Shown here piece after piece: positions 19,404 through 27,440 of a stretch of DNA of 64,000 nt (within the stretch, counting starts at the first letter, position 1; every line of letters begins with the position of its first letter). The notes under the pieces were generated by a model. It did not search any database, was not told the origin of the DNA, and worked only from the letters and a program-made list of their open reading frames with translations. Source of the DNA: Pontiella desulfatans (lineage in GTDB: Bacteria; Verrucomicrobiota; Kiritimatiellia; Kiritimatiellales; Pontiellaceae); the NCBI RefSeq assembly GCF_900890425.1, contig NZ_CAAHFG010000001.1:744001-808000 (forward strand). The letters run 5' to 3'. A program made the position numbers and the translations under genes.

Positions 19404-19574
19404 CGTATCGCGGGCGTCCCGCCTGCCCAGCCGCTATGAACCCAAATTTCAATAATCCAAATCCCGCTCCGCAGAGCACTTTGTTTTCTTTGCGCTCTTT
19501 GCGGTTAAACAAAATCAGTCCGCACCGCCTCGGTGTTTTTCAGTGGTTCCATTTAAACAAGTAAGGAGTAAATC
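19404..19574. repeat. Spacer with single CTTTGCG-type repeat arm
   Basis: The gap between decoration and capsid genes contains TTTCTTTGCGCTCTTTGCGG (about 19486-19505) followed by TTAAAC, a single arm of the same family as the palindromes in the lipid cluster. It is followed by CCGCACCGCCTCGGTG, a phrase also seen around 21310. The ribosome-binding site AAGGAGTAA for the capsid gene is at its end. Confidence 0.55.
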
Positions 19575-20516
19575 ATGTCCCGCCTTTCTGAAATCAGTAC
19601 CAATCCCATGCTTCGCCAGTTCGCCCAGGGTGCCGCGCAAAGCGCCATCATGCCCGTGGCCGACTTCATCGCCCCGACCATCGAGGTGCCCACCTCGACC
19701 GGGCGGTATAAGAAATACACCGAAAAGAACCGCTTCCACATTCCGAAGACGCTTCGCACCCTCGGTGGCCGTGCGTCCGAGCTGCGCTTTGAAGTGTCCG
19801 ACGAAACCTACAACTGTGAACCGCATGCCCTCGACTACCCGGTCGACAACCTGGAGCAGCTCGAGTCCCAGGGGCTGGAAAACATGCTGCGCGAAGGCGC
19901 CGTCGCCGTGGCCGAAGTCGCCGCGCTGGCCCATGAAAAATCGGTCATCGATCTCGCGGTCGAAGCCGTGGGGCCCGGCAGCGACCTCACGTGGAACGAC
20001 GCCGCCGATCCCGTGGCCGATATCGACGACGCCATCCTCGATGTCATCAAAACCTGTAAGTATGGTTCGCTCATGGGCGTCGGCGTACTGTTCGGTGCCA
20101 GCGCATGGAACGTGTTCAAAAACCAGGCCAAGGTACGCGGACGTTTCGTCGTCGGTTCCGGTGCCCGTACCGGCGTCGGTCTCGCCGTGCCCACCCAGGC
20201 CAATGCCGGCCAGATGTTCATCGGCTCGCCGGAAGTCCGCACCAGTTACATGGTGTACGACGACGCGCCCGAAGGCATCGACGAGGATATCAACTTCCTG
20301 CTCGACTCCGCCGTCCTTGTGTTCGCCCGCAAGGCGCAGCCTTCCCGGCGTGACCCGTCGTTCATGAAAACCTTCCGCCTCATGAACCAGTTCATGGTGC
20401 CGGGATCCTACATGCGTGACGACGGCCGCGTCGAAGTCGCCAAGTTCGACTGGTCCGAGGACGTCAAGGTGTGCAACAACGCCGCCGCCCACCGCCTCAA
20501 CATCGCATCGGCCTAG
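19575..20516 (+). CDS. Phage major capsid protein (Mu-like cassette, HK97-fold predicted)
   Basis: The 313-residue protein has a strong ribosome-binding site. It starts MSRLSEISTNPMLRQFAQGA, then IMPVADFIAPTIEVPTSTGRYKKY, with later GVLFGASAWNVF, a helical EKSVIDLAVEAVGPGS stretch and a C-terminal FDWSEDVKV. These are the features of major capsid proteins following a protease and decoration protein in Mu-like head modules. It is intact and of full length. Expression as an empty capsid or a domesticated compartment is possible, because no packaging or tail genes are nearby. Confidence 0.75.
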   Translation: MSRLSEISTNPMLRQFAQGAAQSAIMPVADFIAPTIEVPTSTGRYKKYTEKNRFHIPKTLRTLGGRASELRFEVSDETYNCEPHALDYPVDNLEQLESQGLENMLREGAVAVAEVAALAHEKSVIDLAVEAVGPGSDLTWNDAADPVADIDDAILDVIKTCKYGSLMGVGVLFGASAWNVFKNQAKVRGRFVVGSGARTGVGLAVPTQANAGQMFIGSPEVRTSYMVYDDAPEGIDEDINFLLDSAVLVFARKAQPSRRDPSFMKTFRLMNQFMVPGSYMRDDGRVEVAKFDWSEDVKVCNNAAAHRLNIASA

Positions 20517-20525
20517 TTGCTGTAG

Positions 20526-20592
20526 CCGGGGTCGCTGACCCCGGTCATTTGTGCAGCCGGCCTTGCCCTGTAGCCGGGGCCCATGACCCCGG
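20526..20592. repeat. Two GTAGCCGGGG...CCCCGG hairpin repeats
   Basis: Two REP-like hairpins lie right after the capsid gene: CCGGGGTC-gct-GACCCCGG (20526-20544), and CCGGGG at 20574 paired with CCCCGG at 20587. Each is introduced by TGTAGC. They are followed by an ACCTAAC/CCTAAAACCTA phrase. The first could act as a terminator-like barrier, but no T-run follows. Confidence 0.65.
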
Positions 20593-20633
20593 ACGCTTTT
20601 ACCCTAATACCTAACCCCTAAAACCTAGTGCCT

Positions 20634-21047
20634 ATGTGGAACGAAGTGACAGCATCCTCCATCCTATCCGCCTTCAGCCCCTCCCTGACTGCGGACTATC
20701 AACAATGGCTCGTTGATAATCCCGGCAAGGTCGGGCGGTTGGATGAGATCGTTGATATGGTGGTGGGGGAGTTCCGTGCCGCGCTTGAATCCAACCCGGA
20801 AACCGTGATGGATACGACTGCCGGCACTTTACCCCCGTCCTGCCTGCGCCACGCATCCAATATCATCATCTTCCAGTTGAAAGGGGAGATGGAGCAGACG
20901 CTCACCGAGGCCGAAAACGCTGCCGCCATCCGCGCCGACGTCTTCCTGCGCGGCATCTGGATGGAATCCATCCCCGCCGGTTCAGCCGCCGTTACTCAGA
21001 CCCCGTCCTATGCCGGCCCGCACGAATTCCAGGAGTTCGCCCAATGA
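20634..21047 (+). CDS. Small phage head/connector-like protein (gp36-like position)
   Basis: The start is set at ATG 20634 (MWNEVTAS); GTG 20628 is two codons earlier. The product of about 137 residues is mostly helical, with conserved-looking Trp and Leu positions (ILSAFSPSLTADYQQWL, GRLDEIVDMVVGEFR). Its place directly after the capsid gene and its size match the DUF1320/gp36-type head-completion proteins of Mu-like modules. Sequence evidence alone is weak. It overlaps the next reading frame by four bases. Confidence 0.5.
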   Translation: MWNEVTASSILSAFSPSLTADYQQWLVDNPGKVGRLDEIVDMVVGEFRAALESNPETVMDTTAGTLPPSCLRHASNIIIFQLKGEMEQTLTEAENAAAIRADVFLRGIWMESIPAGSAAVTQTPSYAGPHEFQEFAQ

Positions 21048-21733
21048 ATCTTTTCTCTTTGAGGTCTATGCGTTCCTTCGCGGCAAATAAATCCCGCCCG
21101 CATCGTTCCCATGTTTTGTCTTCGTGCTTCTTGAGCCTCTTAGTGGCCATCAAATCCCGCCCGCACCGGCCCTTGTTCTCCTTGCGCTCCTTTGTGGCAA
21201 ATAAAAATACCCGCCTGCACCGTTTTCGTGTACTTAGTGTTTTTCGTGGTTCAAGCCCTCGCCCGCACCGGCTCTTGTCTTCGTGCTTCTTGCGCCTCTT
21301 TGTGGCCATCAAAAATATCCCGCACCGCCTCCGTCTCTCCGTGCCCTCCGTGGTAAAGAAAGCAGCATCCAAGCATCCAGTATCCAGCATCCAGCTCCTC
21401 TCCGCTCTCTGCCTCTTCGTGGCAATCATCATTCCTGTAGTGGCCCCGGCCTCAACAACCGCGCCCCCAACACCCGTCGAGCAAGGCATCACGCCACCGC
21501 CGTTCCCAACATCCATCGTGGAAACCAACGAAGCCGACGGCCTAATCCTGGCCTCACCAACACCCGTCGTCTACGTCACCAACACCGTCTACATCATTCC
21601 CTCCAACACCGTCATCCGGATCCAGGTCCGCGACCGCCTCGACTCCGGCGACTGGTTTGAGCCCGTCGTATTCAAATCCCGCACCGACTACAAATTCTTC
21701 CGCGTCCTCTTCGAAACCGAGGCCACCCCGTGA
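21044..21733 (+). CDS. Repeat-derived ORF fused to a short beta-strand tail
   Basis: The start codon overlaps the stop of the 20634 gene (ATGA), so translation is plausible. The first 125 or so residues are translated repeat phrases (CTTTGAGG, TTCGTGCTTCTTG, CCGCACCG) giving an Arg/Ser/Phe-rich, low-information sequence such as SFAANKSRPHR and SCFLSLLVAIKSRPHRP with a period near 70 bases. A hydrophobic stretch (LLSALCLFVAIIIPVVAPA, about 126-145) could serve as a signal or anchor. The last 80 residues (VVYVTNTVYIIPSNTVIRIQ...DWFEPVVFKSRTDYKFFRV) look like a genuine folded domain. The original gene was probably the C-terminal part, with its 5' region overrun by repeats. Confidence 0.4.
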   Translation: MNLFSLRSMRSFAANKSRPHRSHVLSSCFLSLLVAIKSRPHRPLFSLRSFVANKNTRLHRFRVLSVFRGSSPRPHRLLSSCFLRLFVAIKNIPHRLRLSVPSVVKKAASKHPVSSIQLLSALCLFVAIIIPVVAPASTTAPPTPVEQGITPPPFPTSIVETNEADGLILASPTPVVYVTNTVYIIPSNTVIRIQVRDRLDSGDWFEPVVFKSRTDYKFFRVLFETEATP

Positions 21734-22020
21734 ACCCATCGAATGTAGGACATGCTTCCAGATTGTCTTCACCCGCACTGCAACGTACCGCAGGCGGCCC
21801 GCCTGCCACGTCCGCGCAGCCTGCCCGTTTCCGTCCGTGTTTGTCCGTGGCCCCCTCCGATTTATCGCTCATCTCCGCGCGCACCCTCTCCGCCATCCTG
21901 CGCGATGAGCAACTCGGCGAATCCGCCGCCCGCAAACAAAACAACCGGACACTAAAGAACCGGCTCCGCAGCTACATCCAACACCACCGCATCCCGGAAC
22001 CGGAAGGAGCCAATTCATGA
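21730..22020 (+). CDS. Short hypothetical ORF with repeat-derived N-terminus
   Basis: The GTG start overlaps the previous stop by four bases. The N-terminal half (NVGHASRLSS...AGGPPATSAQPAR) is the translation of another dispersed phrase (GTAGGACATGCTTCCAGATT), of a kind common in repeat-rich genomes. The C-terminal half (LSAILRDEQLGESAARKQNNRTLKNRLRSYI) is helical and Arg-rich and may be the remnant of the original small phage gene. It overlaps the next gene by four bases. The function is unknown. Confidence 0.35.
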   Translation: MNPSNVGHASRLSSPALQRTAGGPPATSAQPARFRPCLSVAPSDLSLISARTLSAILRDEQLGESAARKQNNRTLKNRLRSYIQHHRIPEPEGANS

Positions 22021-22238
22021 AATCCTGCGAATCTCTTTCCGACGGTTGCCAACAACGCTTCGACCGCATCGACGAAAAGCTGGAGGAAATCCACACCCAC
22101 GCCGTCAAAACCAATGGCCGCGTAACCAAGCTCGAACGCACAACGTTGATTTTGGTCACTTCCCTTGTCATTTTCTTATCGACCAACCCCGAGGGTTTTA
22201 TCTCGGTTCTGAAGCTGGTCGGCTTTTGGATTAAATAA
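22017..22238 (+). CDS. XhlA/holin-accessory-like small membrane protein
   Basis: The 73 residues contain a helical, charged N-terminal half (CQQRFDRIDEKLEEIHTHAVKTN) with coiled-coil spacing and a C-terminal transmembrane helix (LILVTSLVIFLS). This architecture matches haemolysin XhlA-like phage proteins that work with holins. It overlaps the upstream ORF by four bases. A 5'-truncated paralogue lies at 22843-23041. Confidence 0.55.
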   Translation: MKSCESLSDGCQQRFDRIDEKLEEIHTHAVKTNGRVTKLERTTLILVTSLVIFLSTNPEGFISVLKLVGFWIK

Positions 22239-22403
22239 CCTGTTCCGGAAATTACCACCCTTGTTTTATCGGGCTGTTCACGTTGACAAAAACCCTGTAA
22301 TACAGTACACCTTTCAGGGTGAAACCGTTCTCCAGAACGACGTTTCTGGGCGAATGCCCATGTCGCCTGAAGTAGCGATTTCCTGTTAACAGTGGAGAAG
22401 TCG

Positions 22404-22817
22404 ATGGATGATATGGGGATTATAATGGTGGTTGCCGGGGTGAAAATTGTGTTTTCGGCCGTGGTCGGTTCGTTGATCGGGGCCTTGTTTCTTCAGGGCG
22501 CATCGAAGATGGTCTGTAAGTTTTCGCCGCCGTACGGCACGGCCTACGGGGCCTGTTTCTGGTCATCCATTGCGGGTGGATTTGTCGGGTTGATCCTTGG
22601 TTTTGCCTTGGCTGCGGAATCGGAAGAGGCCGCGGTAATCGTTCCGTTGGTAATCGGCTTTTTCATTTCGTCTGGCATCGTGGGTGGGATGCTCAAGAAT
22701 ACGGACAGCGAGTCCATCGGCTTCGGCAAAGGAATGGGGGTGGTTTTGGTTCAGACGCTGTTGGTCGTCGCGGTACTCATCCTTCCCTTGGTGTTGATTT
22801 CGTCCTTGGCTGGGTAG
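22404..22817 (+). CDS. Small integral membrane protein of unknown function
   Basis: This protein of about 138 residues has four hydrophobic segments (VVAGVKIVFSAVVGSLIGALF, AYGACFWSSIAGGFVGLILGFALA, AVIVPLVIGFFISSGIVGGML, VVLVQTLLVVAVLILPLVLI) and short charged loops. The start is ATG 22404 or GTG 22392, and GGAGAAG lies between them, so ATG 22413 is also possible. It lies between the XhlA-like gene and its broken copy. I do not recognise a family, although a phage- or mobile-element-linked membrane protein is likely from context. Confidence 0.5.
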   Translation: MDDMGIIMVVAGVKIVFSAVVGSLIGALFLQGASKMVCKFSPPYGTAYGACFWSSIAGGFVGLILGFALAAESEEAAVIVPLVIGFFISSGIVGGMLKNTDSESIGFGKGMGVVLVQTLLVVAVLILPLVLISSLAG

Positions 22818-22842
22818 GGCTTAGGGTCAATCCGCTACGACC

Positions 22843-23041
22843 TCCCCGACGGCTGCCAACAACGCTTCGATCGTATCGACGAAAAGCTCGAAGATATCCA
22901 CACCCACGCCGTCAAAACCAACGGCCGCGTCACCAAATTGGAGCGTTGGTCTTTGGTATTCATCACCGCACTTGTGGTCTTTCTTTCGACGAATCCAGAT
23001 GGGGTGTTGAGAGCCCTAAAGTTCATCCCTTGGCTGAAATA
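22843..23041 (+). pseudogene. 5'-truncated copy of the XhlA-like gene
   Basis: From DGCQQRFDRIDEKLEDIHTH to the stop after KFIPWLK the frame is closely similar to the gene at 22017, including the transmembrane helix (VFITALVVFLS). The upstream in-frame TAG and the lack of any ATG, GTG or TTG with a ribosome-binding site show that the first codons are gone. It is followed by a short match to the leader of the 27882 gene (TTGATTTCCCGGCTTTAA near 23108), so a two-gene phage cassette has been duplicated here in pieces. Confidence 0.75.
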
Positions 23042-23125
23042 GTCCTGTGTCGCGCCCCGGAACGAACGTGCAGGAAGCTTTGAGTGTCATCCCATTCTTG
23101 TCCGTCGGTTTGATTTCCCGGCTTT

Positions 23126-23331
23126 AAATCGAAGGATCAAAACGCTTTTTTCGGTTCCCGCCTACCTGATTCGGGTCGATTATGGAATCGGCGGTCGCGT
23201 TGAAAGAGCCGTCGGCCACGAGTGCGTTCAGATGCGGATGAAAACCGAGGTGTTCACCGATGGTGTGGATGGTCATGCCGGCACCGAGAATGCCTTCGGG
23301 CAGTTTCAGGATTTTAAGAAAGGGTGCTTGT
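23126..23331 (-). pseudogene. IS91-type (Y2) transposase fragment
   Basis: On the minus strand, without a start codon, the frame reads LPEGILGAGMTIHTIGEHLG followed by FHPHLNALVADGSFN. This is the HxH-containing core typical of IS91-like and related Y2 transposases (variants of QTFG.....HPHLHALV.DG). Only about 60 codons remain and no terminal repeats are visible. It marks the place as a former rolling-circle insertion site. Confidence 0.6.
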
Positions 23332-23376
23332 TTTCGATTCGATACCTTTTTGCATCTTAGCAGAATATCCGTATAA

Positions 23377-23405
23377 TTGACTTCCGGTAATTCAGTTATT
23401 ATATC
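23377..23405 (+). promoter_or_regulatory. Candidate sigma70 promoter of the ankyrin gene
   Basis: TTGACT (23377-23382) and TATATC (23400-23405) are separated by 17 bases. The pair lies 38 bases before the ATG, in an AT-richer leader. A GGGGGG stretch near 23431 may serve as the ribosome-binding site. Confidence 0.45.
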
Positions 23406-23442
23406 TACAGCATAACAGTTGCATCTCTAATGGGGGGGTTAT

Positions 23443-25701
23443 ATGTCCTGTAGCGCATCAGATAATTCATGGTACTTTGCCGAAGATATCGCCACAAATA
23501 GACGGCAGGTTGTTATACCGATTCCTAAATGCTCTATCGGTGATACAAAATTCGGAACTCTTCTTTTTTCAGATAAATTTCGTTATTTAACACAGGCGGT
23601 TCACGGAACCGGATTTTTCAGGCTGGATTCCGACCCGAATCCCTGTCTGATGATACGGCTCGACGGCTTCGTTAATGAGTTAATCGACGCTGAAATCCGG
23701 ATCGGATTCTCCTTTTACCGCACAGCAACCGGAGGAGTGTTCGGCATCTATGTCAGCATGATGTCAGATTCCCTCAAACGCGCATTGGAGAATGAATGTC
23801 CTTTTCTGGAAATGCTTCACGGCCTAGATGAGGTGGACACCACTGTGAAGCTGATTCAGGATGCGATTTCACAGAAAGAAATGACCATCACACTCGCAGA
23901 TGAAAGCAGCAGTACGAGCTCTTGGTATGACCCGGCCACGGGAGAGTCATGCGAGGCTGTAGCTCCTATGGGGTGCTATGATATAAACTTACAATTATCG
24001 GAAGAATGTCGGTCAAAACTCATGGGGGAAATGGAATCGCTGCTCGAATATCACAACAGCCTTCCTGCGTATGAACGCGATTATTACAGCTCGGCACAGT
24101 TGATATATGATTGCATGCCGATGGGGACAAACCCCATTCTGCCCCTGGATTCACATGATGCTGCACCAACAAAACCGTCCGGGGAACCGGTCGCAGACTC
24201 AGCGGGAACGCATACTTTTGAGCCCATTAAAATGCCGAAACCTCTGGGCTTCTGGGAAAAACTTTTTCCCTTTACGAGAAATGCGGCAACCCGCGAATTT
24301 AAAGATCTCATCCTGAATATGGATGCCAGGTTTGAAGGTGAAGCCCGGAGACTTATTGAAGCCGGCGCAGACATCAATGCAGCGCCTTCCGGAGGGACAA
24401 CGGCCTTAATCAAGGCTGCCACAATGGAGCTTGAAGATGTGGTTCGGTTTCTGGTCTTTGCAGGGGTAAACTTGGATGCCGTTAATGCAAGCGGAGAAAC
24501 CGCGCTGATGCTCGCAGTAATAACTAAATCAGAAACTGTTATCCGCATTCTGGCAGAAGCCGGTGCCAACCTTGAGGCTGCCGACAATAAAGGAAAACGT
24601 GCCATTCATTTTGCGGCAATGATAAGTAATCTGCCTGCTGCTCAGGCATTACTGAGCCTGGGAGCTAATGTTGATGTCCATGATAACGAGGGGGCTACAC
24701 CGCTTACAACGGCTCTGCTGCTGCAGGACACCGCACTGCTGGAGGTGCTCATTGATGCAGGGACAGACGTTAACCAGGCGGATGACAGCGGAACCACCCT
24801 GCTGATGGCAGCGGCAGGCCTCGGAGATGAACAGACCGTGGATCTGTTGATGAAAAAGGGCGCATCCATTGCCCCAGCCAATAAAGATGGATCAACCGCA
24901 CTTTCAATGGCAATATACGATGATCACATGCAAATTGCCCGAACTTTGGTTAATGCACTGAAAGAACAGAATGAAGAGATCGATTGCTGCCAGCTTCTCA
25001 GAATCTGCGTTCTTGCAGACAAACAAGAAACCCTCTCTTTTCTCATAGAGGAAGGAGCGGATGTTAACGGGGATCTGCACAATGGAACGACACCATTAAT
25101 GTTGGCGGCATACTACGGGCATTCGAAAATTTCGGAAATCCTTATTGAGGCCGGCTCAGATGTGTCGAAAAAGGATAAGTCTGGATATGATGCGTTGCTG
25201 TATGCCGTCCTTCGCGGCGTGCCTGATGTCGTATCTCAACTGATTAATGCTGGAGCAAAAGCTTGCGGCAACTATAAGGCCACATACGAGGAATTTTCAT
25301 TGAGTTTGTTGGCCATCAACCTGCTGAGGTTAAGAGCCGGCATTGTGCGTGCCGCTACCGGCAAGGATACGCCCGAGGGTCTGCCTCCGACAACGGTTCC
25401 AAAGGATCTACACCTGAAAGTTGCTGAACTGGCGTTTGAATCATCCTCATTCCGAAACATGTTCTGGTATTCCGGAGCGGTTGGCGTTGCACGGGGAGCC
25501 CAGCCTAAAAATGAAAAAATCGATTCCGAGCTGAGCGAAGTGATACAGAACTGCTCAAAACTAACCCACCTCGAGGCGCTTACTGCAAATCTTAAATTTG
25601 AAGGAACCCTTGACATGAATGCCTTGTCAGAGAGCTTAAGCTACTCAGAAACGCTCAGATTTTTAAAAGAAGCGGGTTGCGAATATTTCTATACATATTA
25701 G
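23443..25701 (+). CDS. Ankyrin-repeat protein with unique N-terminal domain
   Basis: The 752-residue cytoplasmic-type protein has no signal peptide. Residues 1-260 form an unrecognised domain. From about 290 to 610 there are about nine ankyrin repeats with the usual G.TAL..A......V..L...GA....... pattern: GGTTALIKAATMELEDVVRF, GETALMLAVITKSETVIRIL, GTTPLMLAAYYGHSKISEIL. The C-terminal 130 residues are unrelated to the repeats. Ankyrin repeats bind protein partners. The composition is plainer and more AT-rich than that of the flanking chromosome. Its location between a transposase relic and phage-derived repeats suggests accessory cargo. A defence or effector role is possible but not supported by motifs. 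Confidence 0.75.
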   Translation: MSCSASDNSWYFAEDIATNRRQVVIPIPKCSIGDTKFGTLLFSDKFRYLTQAVHGTGFFRLDSDPNPCLMIRLDGFVNELIDAEIRIGFSFYRTATGGVFGIYVSMMSDSLKRALENECPFLEMLHGLDEVDTTVKLIQDAISQKEMTITLADESSSTSSWYDPATGESCEAVAPMGCYDINLQLSEECRSKLMGEMESLLEYHNSLPAYERDYYSSAQLIYDCMPMGTNPILPLDSHDAAPTKPSGEPVADSAGTHTFEPIKMPKPLGFWEKLFPFTRNAATREFKDLILNMDARFEGEARRLIEAGADINAAPSGGTTALIKAATMELEDVVRFLVFAGVNLDAVNASGETALMLAVITKSETVIRILAEAGANLEAADNKGKRAIHFAAMISNLPAAQALLSLGANVDVHDNEGATPLTTALLLQDTALLEVLIDAGTDVNQADDSGTTLLMAAAGLGDEQTVDLLMKKGASIAPANKDGSTALSMAIYDDHMQIARTLVNALKEQNEEIDCCQLLRICVLADKQETLSFLIEEGADVNGDLHNGTTPLMLAAYYGHSKISEILIEAGSDVSKKDKSGYDALLYAVLRGVPDVVSQLINAGAKACGNYKATYEEFSLSLLAINLLRLRAGIVRAATGKDTPEGLPPTTVPKDLHLKVAELAFESSSFRNMFWYSGAVGVARGAQPKNEKIDSELSEVIQNCSKLTHLEALTANLKFEGTLDMNALSESLSYSETLRFLKEAGCEYFYTY

Positions 25702-25842
25702 TGTCGACCCTTTTCGTGAGGCCATGTCCGGGCTTGGCCGCAAAGACAGACTCAAGCATCCGCGCAGGGGTCAGCGCAGGGGTCACCCATTAGAGGTTCC
25801 GGTCAAACACAAAATACCCTTCCACAGCGCAGGGGTCAGCGC

Positions 25843-26126
25843 AGGGGTCAGAACGCTTTTCTCGTCATTATCCACGGTGAAATCCGATCACCCACCAACC
25901 TCGAAACCATCACTTTGTAGTATCACCATTTGATTTCCCGACTTTAAGTAGGAGGTAGTAACCATGCTTAAAGTCATACTCGCAAAAATCGGAATCAGCC
26001 TGTTCCGCTGCCTGCCGCTGGAGCAGATCGTGGCCAAGCTGATGACCGGGGCAATACAGAAACTGCTGAAGACCCGCAAGGCCACCAAGGTGGTGGATCG
26101 TGTCCGCAAGACCGTCACCCACCTGG
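25843..26126 (+). repeat. Direct repeat, copy 1 (partner 27761-28042)
   Basis: This segment is nearly identical over its first 190 bases to 27761-28042 and more diverged after that. It includes the leader ending TTTAAGTAGGAGG and the first 55 codons of the small MLKVILAK gene. It is preceded by several GCAGGGGTCA units (about 25763-25850), a tandem phrase also present at the start of copy 2 (GGGGGTCA). Confidence 0.85.
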
Positions 26127-26212
26127 TTTCGGTAGTCAGTATCCGATCCGTCCAATCCGTCTTATGCGTCCCACCCGCCTCCGATTTACATGCGGACTCC
26201 CATTGCACTTGA
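25964..26212 (+). pseudogene. 3'-disrupted copy of the MLKVILAK small gene
   Basis: The first 54 or so residues (MLKVILAKIGISLFRC...RKATKVVDRVRKTVTHL) match the intact gene at 27882. After VTHL the sequence diverges abruptly into a Ser/Val/Pro-rich tail (VSVVSIRSVQSVLCVPP). The nucleotides there are repeat phrases (ATCCGATCCGTCCAATCCGT), so the original C-terminal half was replaced. The ribosome-binding site and start are conserved, so a short product may still be made. Confidence 0.65.
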
Positions 26213-26350
26213 TCCCCATCATATTCTGTATAAACTGGAATATTGTCTGTACTGTGTGCGGACAGCATAGGCCCTGGGGTGGGGCTTCGCCATTTCTGGA
26301 TTTGTGCAGGAAGGTGACTTGGTGTTAACAACTAAACCGGATGGGGAAAT

Positions 26351-26830
26351 ATGGGAAACGATATCGTTAAAGGAATCAAGCTGGCAACTTTTGCGCTGTT
26401 GGTAGGGGGCGCTGTGCTCGGAACAACGGGTTGCGGAGGAGACGATGATGGAGGAAGCAGCGGCTCCGCTGGCGCCGGCAGCTCTCAAGAGGTGGATTCC
26501 GGAAGTCTTATTGGGTCGGAGTGGTACTGGTCGGGAAGAATCAGATTTGAGGATGGTGGGGTGATTGAGAACCTGCGGGCATGCGACCATGAGTACTACT
26601 ATACAAACGAATCATGGCGGTGGGAAATGGCAGGAGACAATGTCGTGGTTGTTTATGAATATGACTATGATGTGTCTTCTTATGTTTATCACTATAAGGT
26701 CACCTACACAATGTCAGTGGTTGATCTAGATCGTGGATTTATGGATGGGTGTGCCGATACGGAATCTTGGAGGGATGGTGTAAAGCAAACGTCTTCCCAT
26801 GCTCCTTCGACATGGTTGAGGATCGATTAG
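26351..26830 (+). CDS. Small lipoprotein with CGGDDDGG tether (1)
   Basis: The 159 residues have a signal peptide with a lipobox-like TTGC (Cys near 34), followed by GGDDDGGSSGS, a typical flexible surface tether. The mature part is beta-rich with many aromatic residues (SEWYWSGRIRFEDGG, YYYTNESWRWEM, VVVYEYDYDV). This suggests a small calycin- or META-like sandwich of unknown function. A second lipoprotein with the same tether lies at 27012 in the opposite direction. Confidence 0.65.
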   Translation: MGNDIVKGIKLATFALLVGGAVLGTTGCGGDDDGGSSGSAGAGSSQEVDSGSLIGSEWYWSGRIRFEDGGVIENLRACDHEYYYTNESWRWEMAGDNVVVVYEYDYDVSSYVYHYKVTYTMSVVDLDRGFMDGCADTESWRDGVKQTSSHAPSTWLRID

Positions 26831-27011
26831 GTTTTGAGGCCCAATCTCTCATGGCTGAAATAGGGGCAGGGGCAGGGGCACGGGGCAGGGGTTAGTCCTA
26901 TGAAATAATGCTTTCCACATCTCCGCCCTCTGTTGTCCACGCTATTGTGGTAACGGTCAAGTTTGCTTCAAGAGCAAGTCGAGGACTCTGCAATCAGTTG
27001 TCGCAGTCGGA

Positions 27012-27440
27012 CTAATAATGTTCGTATTCACCTCGAAATTTGAAAATAAATGTTCCAGTAAACCTTTCATCAATTACGCCGTCGGCAGTCGTGGTGATAT
27101 TTAGTGTCAGGGTGTCACCGTTGACGGTGGCGCTTCCCTCACTATAATAGTCCATTCCGCTCCATATTTGGCTGTAATAAAAAGAAACCCCTCCTGATAC
27201 CTTAGTGCAGACTCCGGATACGGTGAATTTTTGCGTGAAAAAATCAATCAGTATTCTATCTCCATACCCATTGAAGGCGACCTCGAAATACGGATCATCA
27301 TTGTTAACCCAGAAGGTTCCAGAAAGATCTCTTTCGCCCCCGTCATCATCGCCGCCACAGCCAGTCAACATGAAGACAAGGCCAATGCTCAGCGCGATCA
27401 TTGAAGATCGCCTTGTAACTGTTTTCCATGCCGTTTTCAT
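27012..27440 (-). CDS. Small lipoprotein with CGGDDDGG tether (2)
   Basis: The 142 residues start MKTAWKTVTRRSSMIALSIG, with lipobox MLTGC (Cys near 28) and then GGDDDGGERD. The mature domain begins LSGTFWVNNDDPYFEVAFNG and is beta-rich (YYSEGSATVNGDTLTLNI), like small lipocalin-type or DUF-lipoprotein domains. On the minus strand AGGAGGTGC lies just upstream of the ATG as a strong ribosome-binding site. The tether is identical to that of the 26351 protein while the bodies differ. The function is unknown. Confidence 0.65.
   Translation of the reverse strand: MKTAWKTVTRRSSMIALSIGLVFMLTGCGGDDDGGERDLSGTFWVNNDDPYFEVAFNGYGDRILIDFFTQKFTVSGVCTKVSGGVSFYYSQIWSGMDYYSEGSATVNGDTLTLNITTTADGVIDERFTGTFIFKFRGEYEHY

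Noticed and set aside
19515-20492. Long open frame on the strand opposite the capsid gene
   Set aside because: Its His/Gly/Val-rich composition is the typical antisense shadow of a GC-rich coding frame. The plus-strand product is a recognisable capsid protein with a ribosome-binding site.
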